From assembly GCA_024741835.1 (NCBI GenBank), contig JAENRP010000058.1:1-64000 (forward strand): a stretch of 64,000 nucleotides of DNA, in the 5' to 3' direction. This DNA is from Diplocarpon mali (Eukaryota > Ascomycota > Leotiomycetes > Helotiales > Drepanopezizaceae). Below, one piece after another: positions 1 to 9,593 of the stretch. Numbering within the stretch: position 1 is the first letter of the stretch; each line of letters starts with the position of its first letter. The notes under the pieces are model-generated. The model made no database searches and was not told where the DNA came from. It saw only the letters and a program-made list of their open reading frames with translations. The position numbers and the translations under genes were made by a program.

Positions 1-110
1 ACCCTAACCCTAACCCTAACCCTAACCCTAACCCTAACCCTAACCCTAACCCTAACCCTAACCCTAACCCTAACCCTAACCCTAACCCTAACCCTAACCC
101 TAACCCTAAC
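1..110. repeat. Telomere, (CCCTAA)n
   Basis: About 18 perfect copies of CCCTAA run from the first base to 110 and then stop abruptly. The C-rich strand reads 5' to 3', so base 1 is the physical chromosome end. The repeat is the TTAGGG-type telomere usual in filamentous fungi. The array is short and undegenerate, as expected when an assembly reaches a true terminus. Confidence 0.99.
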
Positions 111-290
111 TGAAGAGCGTTCATACTTGATGGTATTTGGTTTCACGTTGTATTTATAGTCATACTGTAGCTCTTATACCCTATAGCTGATTATTATTTA
201 GCGATTTTATATAGCCTGAGCTTCTAAGAAATTACTAAATCTTTTGCTGCTATCAATTTAATTCAGCTTCCTTCCATCCTGATCCTTTCA

Positions 291-630
291 ATAGTCGGCG
301 CTTCCGCGATCTCCATTAAGTAGCAGCGTCTAAGGATTTATATTGATTTAATTTTTTCCTAATAAGAATTCGCTTACGCTATCTCCATTAGGTGGTAGCG
401 TCTAAGGATTTGTATTGATTTAGATTTCCTTACGAAGAGTCTTATCTCTTGATGGCCGGCGCTTCCGCGATCTCCATTAGGTGGTAGCGTCTAAGGATTT
501 GTATTGATTTAGATTTCCTTACAAAAAGTCTTATCTCTTGATAGCCGGCGCTTCCGCGATCTCCATTAGATAGCAGCGTCTAAGGATTTGTATTAGTTTT
601 AATTTTTTCTCACTAAGAGTCCTATCTCTT
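291..630. repeat. Subtelomeric tandem array, about 89-bp unit
   Basis: Four imperfect units share the core CTCCATTAGGTGGTAGCG followed by TCTAAGGATTTGTATTGATT. The core starts near 311, 383, 472 and 561, giving spacings of 72, 89 and 89 bases, so one unit has an internal deletion. Most units open with GGCGCTTCCGCGAT and close with an AAGAGTCTTATCTCTT-like segment. No reading frame is evident. The array lies between the telomere and the first gene. Confidence 0.85.
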
Positions 631-650
631 ATCTAGAATCTGGATAATAC

Positions 651-658
651 TTATATAA
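651..658 (+). promoter_or_regulatory. TATA-like box for the secreted-peptide gene
   Basis: TTATATAA lies about 120 bases upstream of the ATG at 777. It is followed by CAAC-rich and CT-rich leader sequence typical of fungal promoters. It is the only such box between the subtelomeric array and the gene. Confidence 0.5.
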
Positions 659-776
659 ACAGTCCTAAACACCACAGCTCAACCACAAGCAACACAACCG
701 GCTCATCACTCAGTCTCAATCGATTATCCGCTCACTCTTTCTCTTACAAGTCAACCTGTTCTAAGCCTCAATCATT

Positions 777-1013
777 ATGCACTTTCCAACAGTTCTCTCA
801 ATTGCATCAGCGCTTTTGATAACAACAGCATCAGCTATGCCTTCGGGTGATTTTGAAATGGCCAAACGCAATGAAGGGGACGGTCATTGTCAAGAAGTGA
901 ATTATTGCTACGAACCATCTTATTACTGTTACCTTACGGGTTGTACCGAATTAGCGGTTCAAAGATCAGCAGAGTGCTCATGTGACGGGAAGACGCGAGT
1001 TAAGCTTAGTTAA
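777..1013 (+). CDS. Small secreted cysteine-rich protein (effector-like)
   Basis: A 78-residue protein I do not recognise by name. Residues 1-20 form a clear signal peptide: a basic/polar start, the hydrophobic run LSIASALLITTA and an ASA|MP-type cleavage site. A Lys-Arg pair at 30-31 is a possible Kex2 processing site, which would leave a mature peptide of about 47 residues. Six cysteines (38, 44, 51, 56, 67, 69) are confined to that mature part, an even number compatible with three disulphides, and it is rich in tyrosine. This architecture is shared by fungal effectors, antimicrobial peptides and small toxins; the sequence does not say which. A TATA-like box lies about 120 bp upstream. The gene sits less than 0.8 kb from the telomere, a location that favours silencing and rapid turnover. 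No intron is needed. An unspliced or shifted 3' end cannot be excluded. Confidence 0.65.
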   Translation: MHFPTVLSIASALLITTASAMPSGDFEMAKRNEGDGHCQEVNYCYEPSYYCYLTGCTELAVQRSAECSCDGKTRVKLS

Positions 1014-1048
1014 CTCGGAAGGACCAAGTTCAGAAGGCCATGTACAGC

Positions 1049-1234
1049 TGTCGGCATACAGGTCATATGATCAACAGTCATATGATCAGTCACATGATAG
1101 GGAGGGCTTGGCACTACTGTATTTACTCTACGCTCTCGAAGCTACTCCTCGAGAGCAAGCTTTTACACGAATATAATCCAACGTATTCGAGAAGGCTTCA
1201 TCTGTATACACAATCACCTAATGTGATACCAACA
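1049..1234 (+). mobile_element. Solo LTR, probably Ty1/copia type
   Basis: This 186-bp segment starts TGTCGGCATAC and ends GATACCAACA, the TGT..ACA termini of copia-type LTRs. It contains the CATATGATC repeats and GGGAGGGCTTGGCACTACTGT, a composition I associate with fungal copia LTRs. It is flanked by ACAGC (1044-1048) and ATAGC (1235-1239), a likely 5-bp target duplication with one transition. No internal element sequence is attached on either side, so it is read as a solo LTR left by recombination. Confidence 0.65.
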
Positions 1235-1239
1235 ATAGC

Positions 1240-3047
1240 CGATAGCTTTTTAAAAATATATACTCTAAGACAATAGAGCATAACCTTTAAAATATCCTCT
1301 TTGGCAGTAAGGGTAGCTATCGGTTATATTTGGAATAGGTTGTAAAGGAGGAATATGACATAAGATTAGGGTGGCATATTACGGCTGGCCCTCAGGAGGA
1401 CAAGAATAAGGGTTGATGTATTATATTGTATTGCCCTAAGGGATACGCTACGTAGAGTCGAAGACAAGGCACTAAAAAATTCAAATCCGGCTTGGGTTGC
1501 TCAATTGTGTCGCAGTGCTGTGCTCGTTGGTCCAAAAATAGAAAACTCCGCATAGATTATTCAACAAACTATCTAGGACTTCGTAACAACAACTGCGCCC
1601 CGGGCAATCCATGTCGTAGGGAAGCAGGGGGGGCGGGTAGGAGAATAGGTGATAGCAGCGGGACAATAACAAGCGAAAAGGGGGTAGACCTGCATAATAC
1701 ATGGTTTGGTAACTCGTCGAACATCACGCAAAAAAACATTTATGATCCAGTCAAGGAGACGTGTTTGTCATCGCTGCCAAGAGTAATGAAGTCCGCATCC
1801 GGGATAGCGCTTTACCTGATCTCCTATTACGAAGAAAAATACGATGCGAGTACTGGGTAGAGTACTGTCAAGGCGCAATAGGCCGTACGCTTCGACTCCT
1901 GGTCGCGAGATAGTGCTGCAGCTGTACGCAACCAGGCAGCGCTGCTATACTCGTAGTAGCACCGCAGAGCGGACGTTGCATTTGCGGAACTTGGATTGCG
2001 AAGAGTCGCGCGAGTGCTGGAGGAATCAATGCGCGGTAAAGCTGATATCCTCGGACCTCTGCTAGGGTAGCGAGTGAGTGATTCGACTCGTGTGAGTACT
2101 CTGTTTCTTCTAATGTACGAGTCTCTCTCAAGGAATCATGTCGCTAAGAGATCGATAGGTCACTGCCGAGTCGTCTCGTTATGTATGGCTTGGTTGGTGG
2201 GCTTTGTCTGGAATGCCCATACTCATTCACCAGTGTCACTCGGCCTAGTGGAGAGCGGGTGCTTCGCTCGGCGGTCTCTCTGTCAAAGCACCATGCGCCG
2301 GTTAGTTGGAGTTTTGACGTCCGGTGCTGCTCGGAAGTGGTTAGAAGTATACAGTACTCGGGGGCGTGCACAAGCACCACGGATCCATGCCCCTGGGCTT
2401 GGACAGGGCCGGAAAACGTAATACTGTACTATAGGAAACAAGGTTTTTATGTACACGGTACATACGAAGTAAGAAAAATAGGAAAATCCCCCCAGTCCAC
2501 CGTGCCTCGTACGTACATTGTCTCGTACTGTGGAGTAGGGGCACAGACTCAAGGGTTCGAGGCAAGCAATCCGGAAATGACAAGCCACCAACTGAAAAGC
2601 CTGAAAGCCTATAAGCCAATCCTTGACTTCTTCCCAGAGACAACCCTGCGCAACTGTCAAACGACGAAAGGGGAAGAGGCGGCTGGGGATCAGACGCCTT
2701 TACGCAGGTGAGAAAGCTAAGGCTGTCTTTTGAGATGGGGATCAGACGAAAATCACAGAGCGCCCATCGCCCATCGTTCACCCAGGTTTCCAACTTGTGG
2801 GGAGCGAAACAAACTCAAAGTATTTCCTTCGGCTTGAAACGTACACTTGGATCGCCCCAGACAGAGCTGAACTGATAATTTTGAGACGTTGTTCAGAGAC
2901 TCTTGGTAAGTAGGTATCCATCACTAGCCGATGCCTCAGAGTCCCTAACCTCTATAGAAAAGAACACTCGATCTCCGGTCAGTCTTTCGTCCAACAGCTA
3001 CTCACCTGCCTGCCACTCGTTCATCAGGTACTATAATATATTTCAAA
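1240..3047. other. Intergenic, no gene supported
   Basis: The stretch between the solo LTR and the epimerase holds several overlapping open frames on both strands (for example 2074-2421 plus and 2341-2793 minus). They overlap in every frame, lack domain-like composition and have no supporting splice or promoter pattern. I see no recognisable gene or element here. The last 150 bases are probably the epimerase leader. Confidence 0.5.
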
Positions 3048-4352
3048 ATGTCAGACTCCACGTCCCACAGCCCAACTCGGTCCTTGTGCAGCTCAATATC
3101 AGAAATCGACACACCAGGCACGGGGAGGTCGATTTTGTTCGGCGATCGTCTCGATGAGTTCTGGCCTGCGGATCCCGAATACATCCTCGTCGTCGGAGGT
3201 CTTGGGTACATTGGAAGCCACACCTGTCTCGAGCTGCTGAAGGCAGGGCATAACATCGTAATCGTCGACAATCTCACCAACTCGTTTCGAAGTGTCTACG
3301 AGCGCATATCCTCCCTTGCAACCAAATATCACGAAGAACGAAGCCAGTCCTGCCCGTTGATGCGTTTCCATGAGGCGGACTACCGCGATGAGACCGCTAT
3401 AACCGACATCTTGAGCCAGTACGTCAGGCCGGCGAGCCTCCATGACGGTGACGCCGAGATTCCCGCGCAGTCGCGCATCCAAGGTGTAATACATTTCGCC
3501 GCGTACAAGTCCGTCTCCGAGAGCATTTCGAACCCCTTGAAGTACTACGCCAACAACGTGGCAGGATTAATCGAATTCTGCGCCGTACTGCACGACTTCA
3601 ACATCAAGACCCTGGTCTTCTCCTCGTCCGCCACGGTGTACGGCGCGATCGCGAACTCGGGGGTACCGCTGCGCGAGGAATACTGCACGCACCAGGCCGA
3701 GACCTTTCTCGACCACGACGGCGCGACGAGGAAAACCGAGGGAGGCTGCACCGGCCTGACCAACCCGTACGGGCGGACCAAATGGATGTGCGAAGCGATT
3801 CTGTCGGATCTCGCCCGGGCAGATGCCGAATGGACCATCCTCGCCTTGCGATATTTCAACCCCGTAGGCTGCGACAGCAGCGGTCTGCTGGGCGAGGACC
3901 CGCGCGGCACCCCGACGAACCTCGTCCCCGTAGCGGTGAGAGTGATGACGGGCGCCTCGCCGGCGCTGAGCGTCTTCGGTGGCGACTATGCCACACCCGA
4001 CGGCACCGCCGTACGAGACTTCATCCACGTCTCGGATCTCGCCACTGGCCACGTCGCCGCGCTCTCGTCGGCGGCGGCTGGCCGGGTCCCCAAAGGCTTC
4101 CGCACCTACAACCTGGGCAGCGGGACTGGTCAATCGGTATACGATGTCGTGGCCGCCCTGGAGGCCGCCTCGTCGACGAAAATCCCCTTGCAGCTTATGC
4201 CGCGTCGCGAGGGCGACGTGGGGACTTGCGTCGCGATGCCACGCAGGGCCGAGCTCGAGTTAAAATGGAAGACGGAGAGGTCGCTGGAGACCTGCTGCAC
4301 AGACATAATCAATTTCTTGGATCATTCCAATGGAGGGCCTGTATCGCCATGA
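3048..4352 (+). CDS. UDP-glucose 4-epimerase
   Basis: Extended short-chain dehydrogenase that interconverts UDP-glucose and UDP-galactose with bound NAD; in fungi it supplies galactose metabolism and galactose-containing wall polymers. The single exon encodes 434 residues. The Rossmann fingerprint GGLGYIGSH is at about 50-58, followed by VDNL at about 73-76. FAAYKSVSES (about 150) and FSSSATVYG (191-199) supply the catalytic Ser/Thr region. The catalytic YxxxK pair is Tyr241/Lys245 in NPYGRTK. LRYFNPVG and the C-terminal substrate-binding part follow. The start is the first ATG, in CAAAATG context. It is longer than the usual 340-375 residues because of a serine-rich N-terminal extension of about 45 residues and an insertion at about 213-237. 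Codon use is much more GC-rich in the C-terminal two thirds than in the leader. Substrate range (glucose versus GlcNAc forms) cannot be read from this. Confidence 0.93.
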   Translation: MSDSTSHSPTRSLCSSISEIDTPGTGRSILFGDRLDEFWPADPEYILVVGGLGYIGSHTCLELLKAGHNIVIVDNLTNSFRSVYERISSLATKYHEERSQSCPLMRFHEADYRDETAITDILSQYVRPASLHDGDAEIPAQSRIQGVIHFAAYKSVSESISNPLKYYANNVAGLIEFCAVLHDFNIKTLVFSSSATVYGAIANSGVPLREEYCTHQAETFLDHDGATRKTEGGCTGLTNPYGRTKWMCEAILSDLARADAEWTILALRYFNPVGCDSSGLLGEDPRGTPTNLVPVAVRVMTGASPALSVFGGDYATPDGTAVRDFIHVSDLATGHVAALSSAAAGRVPKGFRTYNLGSGTGQSVYDVVAALEAASSTKIPLQLMPRREGDVGTCVAMPRRAELELKWKTERSLETCCTDIINFLDHSNGGPVSP

Positions 4353-4879
4353 TACGGGTGTTTTTTTGGGTGTAGGAGCGGCGGTGCTAGTGATGGTGGC
4401 GGGAGTAGTTGGTACTTACCGTTACCTAGTATTATTGATCTAGTATTATCGCAAGCCGACTTGACCGCGGCGTAGGCTTTTAGAGCCCATTTGGAGGTAG
4501 TCGACGGTCGAACTGATGAACTATTTTCGTAGTATTGTGTAATCGTCACTTGATTTCGTAATCAATCATACTGGTATGGAATCACTGAACATTGTAGAGA
4601 CTACAAATGTAGGGATCTCGTGACATAAGGTCATATGATCGGCATAGGGCCAAGGAAGGATAAATAGGATACCCATTTGTACTTCGAAACAGCGCGCAAC
4701 GCCATAATACAGCAATATACCTCCAACTTGGGAATTGTTCCCAACACCTCGTCGAGGATAGCCCAATTGTGGTGCTTCCCTCTCTTGTTTTTGGGTCTTC
4801 TCCGAGGCCTACTCTTGTGTTTTCCCGTCAGGTCTTTAACATCAATTTGATGAATCTTACATGACCTGCAATGTTGTGA

Positions 4880-5420
4880 TTGGCAATCAATCTAATAATC
4901 TGACGCTTTATACGTGGGGCATAGTATCATTTACAATTTGATCTGAAAAATTGCGGCACAATGTAATTGATAATTAGCCTAACAATACTCAAATCATCAT
5001 ACAATCGATCTGAGGACTAATGCTCCCGGCATGGTACATAATTGATCTAACAGTCAATAATTAACGTGGAAGATCGTTCGAAAATCGATTCAGAACTACG
5101 CACGGTGTGGTATAATCCAACATTGATTTAATCATAAAGACCTGCGACATCTAAAATCATGAACGGTCTGATACTTACTAATTATTGTAGAGCATGATCA
5201 ATCTGATAATTGATACTCGTAACATAACATCAGCCATCGATTCGATAATTAACCCTGACGGTATAGCAACATTAGATTTTATCAGAAGAGTCCGGTCAAT
5301 ATCATTCCAGGGTAGAGGAATACAGAGTTATTAATGCTTAATATTTTAACCTATTCGATAACAGAAACCTACGACATTCTAATTCTTATTGATCTGATTA
5401 ATACAGCGGCCCGTCAGGTA
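4880..5420. repeat. Degenerate repeats with a 33-40 bp period
   Basis: An AT-rich stretch in the 4353-5909 intergenic region repeats a motif close to ATYGATYTGATAATT followed by a looser ACNTACGACATA. Copies are visible near 4887, 4936, 5004, 5040, 5085, 5122, 5198, 5237, 5270 and 5388. Spacings are mostly 33-49 bases, with one of about 76. The copies are heavily diverged and encode nothing. The rest of the 4353-5909 interval shows no gene and ends in the CT-rich H2A.Z promoter region. Confidence 0.5.
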
Positions 5421-5909
5421 AGTCTCGCGCCATTATAGAGTTAGGGTGGACCGCAGACGCTGCCTAGGCGCCCCCTCCACGTACCATGTTGCTGTCTCTC
5501 GACCATCCTGCTCATCCTCCTCCTCCGCATTATCATCATCGCTGCCTCCCTGCTCTATCATCCAAGAAAAGCGTCTTATTCTCAAGACGAGATGATGGGG
5601 TTGCTTGGGGCTATTCTCTCTGCGCTGTCCGGCCAGAATCCTCTTGGAGAGAGGTGCCTCGCCTCGCTTGCACGTCCTGACTAATCATCGCTGCATGCCT
5701 ACCTACAAGTAGCTACCTTAACTACCTGTAGTAAGGTATCCACCGCCTACATAGCAACAAACCTTTTTCTTCGCATCCCAAACGCGCCGTCTCTCAAACG
5801 CCAACCTCATCGCCAACCAATCTGCGACGATATCCACTCCCGCCGCACGATCCATAGGTTAGAAAATACGCAGAGTAAAATCAGTTCCAAAAACAATACA
5901 ATATCTACA

Positions 5910-6787
5910 ATGGCCGGCGGAAAGGGAAAATCATCGGGCGGAAAGTCTTCTGGGGGCAAGGGCGGCGGTCATGAGCTGGGGAAGAAGCAGCAGAGCCACT
6001 CCAGCAAGGCAGGACTCCAGGTCAGTACTGCGCAACGCTCTAACTGTTTCTATACCAGGCAGAGGCTTTCTTTGGGTGGTTATCAAGGTCTGGTTCGGTG
6101 TCGACGCCGCCCCGCAAGGTCTCGTTATGCGCTGCAACAAACACCACCCCAATATCAACAAGGACGCGACGACGCGACCAGATAAGATATTCCAGGGGAA
6201 CTACAGCATGCGCTAGATCTGGCGCGTATAGCAAGCTGTTGCATCTGTCACTCCTACGCCAACATCATTGTCGCGACGCGCCTCTGACGTAAACAATGCC
6301 AAGAGACAATCCTCGAATCTAGCCTCGCGGAGAACCAGACCTCTCCCTCTGCCGCAATAGCATACGCGTGCCTACAATGGCTTGGAGACGCAGAAACGCT
6401 AATGGACAATTTTCCAGTTTCCCTGCGGTCGTGTCAAGCGTTTCTTGAAGAACAATACCCAGAACAAGATGCGCGTTGGAGCAAAGGCCGCTGTCTACGT
6501 CACCGCTGTCCTCGAGTACCTGACTGCCGAAGTCCTTGAGCTGGCAGGAGTGAGTCGTTGCCTCCTACATACACAAGCGCCCTTGTTAATTCACCCTACA
6601 GAACGCCGCCAAGGATCTCAAGGTCAAGCGCATTACTCCACGCCACCTCCAACTTGCTATTCGTGGCGATGAAGAACTCGACAGTCTGATCCGTGCGACC
6701 ATCGCTTTCGGAGGCGTACTTCCACATATCAACCGTGCGCTGCTGTTAAAGGTCGAACAGAAGAAGAAGAAGGCTATTGAGGCATAG
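5910..6787 (+). CDS. Histone H2A.Z
   Basis: Variant histone H2A.Z (Htz1 family), placed in promoter-flanking nucleosomes by the SWR1 complex. Three exons are needed: 5910-6020, 6418-6549 and 6602-6787, giving 142 residues. The N-terminal tail is Gly/Lys/Ser-rich ([11 protein letters not shown]). The core then reads [62 protein letters not shown] and [26 protein letters not shown] and the extended basic tail mark H2A.Z rather than canonical H2A. Intron 1 is unusually long for this locus (397 bp, GTCAGT..CAG, CTAAT branch near 6399). Intron 2 is 52 bp (GTGAGT..CAG). The frame stays open for about 165 bp into intron 1, which creates misleading short ORFs. Confidence 0.96.
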
Positions 6788-7791
6788 ATCCGGCCTGAAG
6801 CTAGGCCACGATTACGGATTTCTTTTTCTTATGCGGGCGGACTAGGAAAGATACCAGGAGTGTACGGGAACCTTTTTGCTCTATTTTCTTTTCTTTTTTG
6901 CTTGCTGCTGGAATAGATGCTCGCCATGGTTATCGAGTCCTATGATGAAAGACAATACGCTTCCGCATAGGTCTGCGAAGTCTTGATTTAAACTCTAGTA
7001 GTAGGAAAAGATGCACTTACTCTAGTTTGTGACTTGCGGAGGCTACCAGTGGCTGGAAAACAAATGGAAAGTCTAAAATCCCAAAACATTCGCTGATCTT
7101 ATTTCAAACAGCTATCTTTGGTACGTGCCAGCCAACACCTGCAAGAATTCGACGATACTCGGACTCTGGTCAAGTATATACTACGTGCCTTTATTCTCTG
7201 AGCCTGTCCCACGGCAGTATGCGTTAACGCTTGAATTAGGCTAGTGTGTGTCTTGTAGACATCGCAGTGTCTAAGGTCTTGCAATACTATTATGCAAAGT
7301 TTTATCCATTGGATTATCGATGGCGAAACATGCTGTTTCTCTAGGCTTCTAACCAATTGTATTGATAATTAAAAACAACGCCTGGAATTTAGCGGTGATG
7401 TAGAGTTCGGCTGTAATTGGACAATTTTCAAGCGAGCAACAACAACTGGTCAGTAGGGGTGATAACGCAGCACATTGTAGTTGATACTTATTGTTTTTTC
7501 GTTTTTTTGTTTTCATTTTTGTAAAATATGGACATGTGAAGGCAAGTAAGAGAGCGATATGATGAGATCCTCGCATAGGTGCCTCCCTTACAAGTTCTGA
7601 ATATATTTTGCTTTTCGTTCGCTCCTTCTATGTTTTACTGCTGCCCTGCACTGCTACTTATTCCTAATCTCTTTATAATATTCACAGACAAGTATCACTT
7701 CGCAGAACTATTGTCATTTTTATTCTTACAACAAGAGTTTAACATACCGCTTGTTCCTAATCTTTCATGCATTATCTGAAAGCCCACCAAA
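6788..7791. other. Intergenic, no gene supported
   Basis: About 1 kb between H2A.Z and the next gene. The first part is presumably the H2A.Z 3' untranslated region (TTTTCTTTTCTTTTTTGC near 6884). The remainder is AT-rich with only short random frames. Nothing further is recognisable. Confidence 0.5.
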
Positions 7792-9593
7792 ATGTATAAC
7801 AACGAACAGCATCGAGGAAGGCCTGCACGATCCATGAGCTCCTCGCGACGACGCCAAACGAAGTTACAAAGCTGGAGAAAGTCCATGAAAAGGGCACACT
7901 ATCAAACCCTCAAGTTGCCCGTCGCTGCTAGCGCCACGGTTTCTGGTCCAGCGGCCCAGGCGGATAATTCGCTAGGCTCAAGCTTCCAACAAGAGCATGA
8001 GAAAGGAAGCATGAATCTGGACCCCTTGCCGCCGCATCTCATTGCCACAACTTCAAGGGAAGAATATAAGCCTCTCCCGAGCAGTGATGAAAGCCTAGCG
8101 AATAGCATTGCCGGATATGCGGAGGCGGCCGAGATTGAGAGCATGGAATTTACGAGCGACACCAAACAATATGCTTCAACAGCAGCTGGCGATCAGACAT
8201 CTTTGGATGTGTCTAAAAACCCCGAGAAGTTTTCCTATTCGTCCACCACATTCTCCCGCAATCTTCCCGATCTAAATCAAGGGGCCGGAGCTCCGGAAAT
8301 CATGGGTTCGGCGCCTCACGCAATAGACGATGATTTCGCGCACACAGTACCCATCGGTGACGCAAACTTGCTTGCTTCCAGGGGACATCAGGAGCCCAGT
8401 CCACAGTTTCCACAATGGCGATGTGGGCACTGCTCGAAAAATTCCAATCGATTCCATCCCTATCACAAACGGGGACCTAACTCACAACACCAAGGCGCGC
8501 CTCTTATCTATCCTGCGACGTCGCAGTTTCGCCAGGCATATCAGCGGTTCTTCGTCTGCATTGATTGTAAGAAAAGGAGACTACCTATCAAGAACGAGCA
8601 TATAATTTTGAATGCGATCGAATTGATGACGAGAGGCATTTCGTCCAAGGATATGCTTCCAGAAGGATTTTCGGAAAGCGCAGTGTGGGAATTTCAGGCC
8701 GCTTTGCCACTTTGTATTTGGCTGGTAATGCAGGGCCATAGTCGTGCCATGGAAAAACGGCATGATTTCATGTCAAATGAGCTATGCAAAATTCTCGACT
8801 CGGCCTTAGCCGACGAGCATTCGGGCGCTCCACTGGAGGTTACCAAGGAACACAGACTATCTGTAGAGCCCGTCATGCAAACGACTGCTCTTGGAGCTGG
8901 GCGACACGAGAGCTCTCCTGCTAGTTCCATATCGGAGAACCTTTCCTTCCTTCAAAAAGCGATCGAACGATGCCCGCTTATCAATGACAAGGGTAATGCA
9001 CATCGGGAAGAGACAATGGAGCCAAAGCTCAAACTCGCCGGACTGCTGTCTGAGGTAACTATGCAGATGAATAATCGAGACGATCTGTTGGAATTTCTTA
9101 TGGTTGGTCGAGACATGTTACTCCGCTATTGGCAAGAGTTGTCGAGACCTGAGGTACGGACAATGCAAGGCCTCCACAGAGAGGTGAGGAAGACTCACGT
9201 CAGCGATGATATGGCTATTCTTGGTATTGACGCCCAAACGAAACCCGTGTTTGAAGAAAGTACCGATGAAGAAGGCGAAAGCTCTAATGTGGAATCATTA
9301 GAGGAAGAAGCTGGGGAATTTGGCACGAAACAAGAGAAAGAAGAAGAGGGCGAGGGTAAGGATCCTCTTTGCCGTTGGAGAATACTAAGGATTTAACCGG
9401 GACTTGCAAACTAGGGGCTTCTCGAGAAGCCACATCCAAATCGAAGGACGAAGACAATTCAGCCTATGTGCCTGGACAGAGACAGGAAAAGCAAATGTCC
9501 GAGGGTCTGAGAAGACCCGGGGGAGGGCCAGGCAAGTCGGTCTTTGATGGTCTCCTCTCCAACGTGAATTACGTTTCAGATGTGGTAGGCTAG
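7792..9593 (+). CDS. Hypothetical protein with paired CxxC motifs
   Basis: I do not recognise this protein. Exon 1 (7792-9355) is open for 521 codons. A GTAAGG donor at 9356 and a CTAG acceptor at 9414 join it in frame to 9415-9593, giving 580 residues; without splicing it stops after 534. The N-terminus is basic and rich in Ser/Arg, and the region to about 200 is low-complexity. Near residues 206-212 lies WRCGHC and near 256-262 FVCIDC, followed by KKRR. The two CxxC pairs about 50 residues apart could bind one zinc ion, and an FHPYHK segment sits between them. The next 200 residues look helical (ELMTRGISSKDMLPEGF, LLEFLMVGRDMLLRYW). An acidic Glu-rich tract ends exon 1. The composition suggests a nuclear or cytosolic regulatory protein, but no function is assigned. 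The start is the first ATG in frame (AAAATG). Confidence 0.6.

Noticed and set aside
2545..2565. GGGTTCGAGGC resembling a tRNA B box
   Set aside because: No acceptor stem, A box or cloverleaf can be drawn around it.
1481..2793. Stack of overlapping 70-176 codon ORFs on both strands
   Set aside because: They overlap in all frames, have no domain-like composition and no splice or promoter support; chance frames in GC-balanced DNA.
3545..4375. Long frames antisense or shifted within the epimerase (121, 188, 197 codons)
   Set aside because: Shadows of the GC-rich epimerase coding frame.
4625..4660. GGTCATATGATCGGCATAGGG as a second copia LTR
   Set aside because: Shares only short motifs with the solo LTR at 1049; no termini or target duplication could be found.
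5910..6185. 91-codon ORF starting with the H2A.Z ATG
   Set aside because: It is H2A.Z exon 1 read into its 397-bp intron; the conserved core continues only after splicing at 6418.
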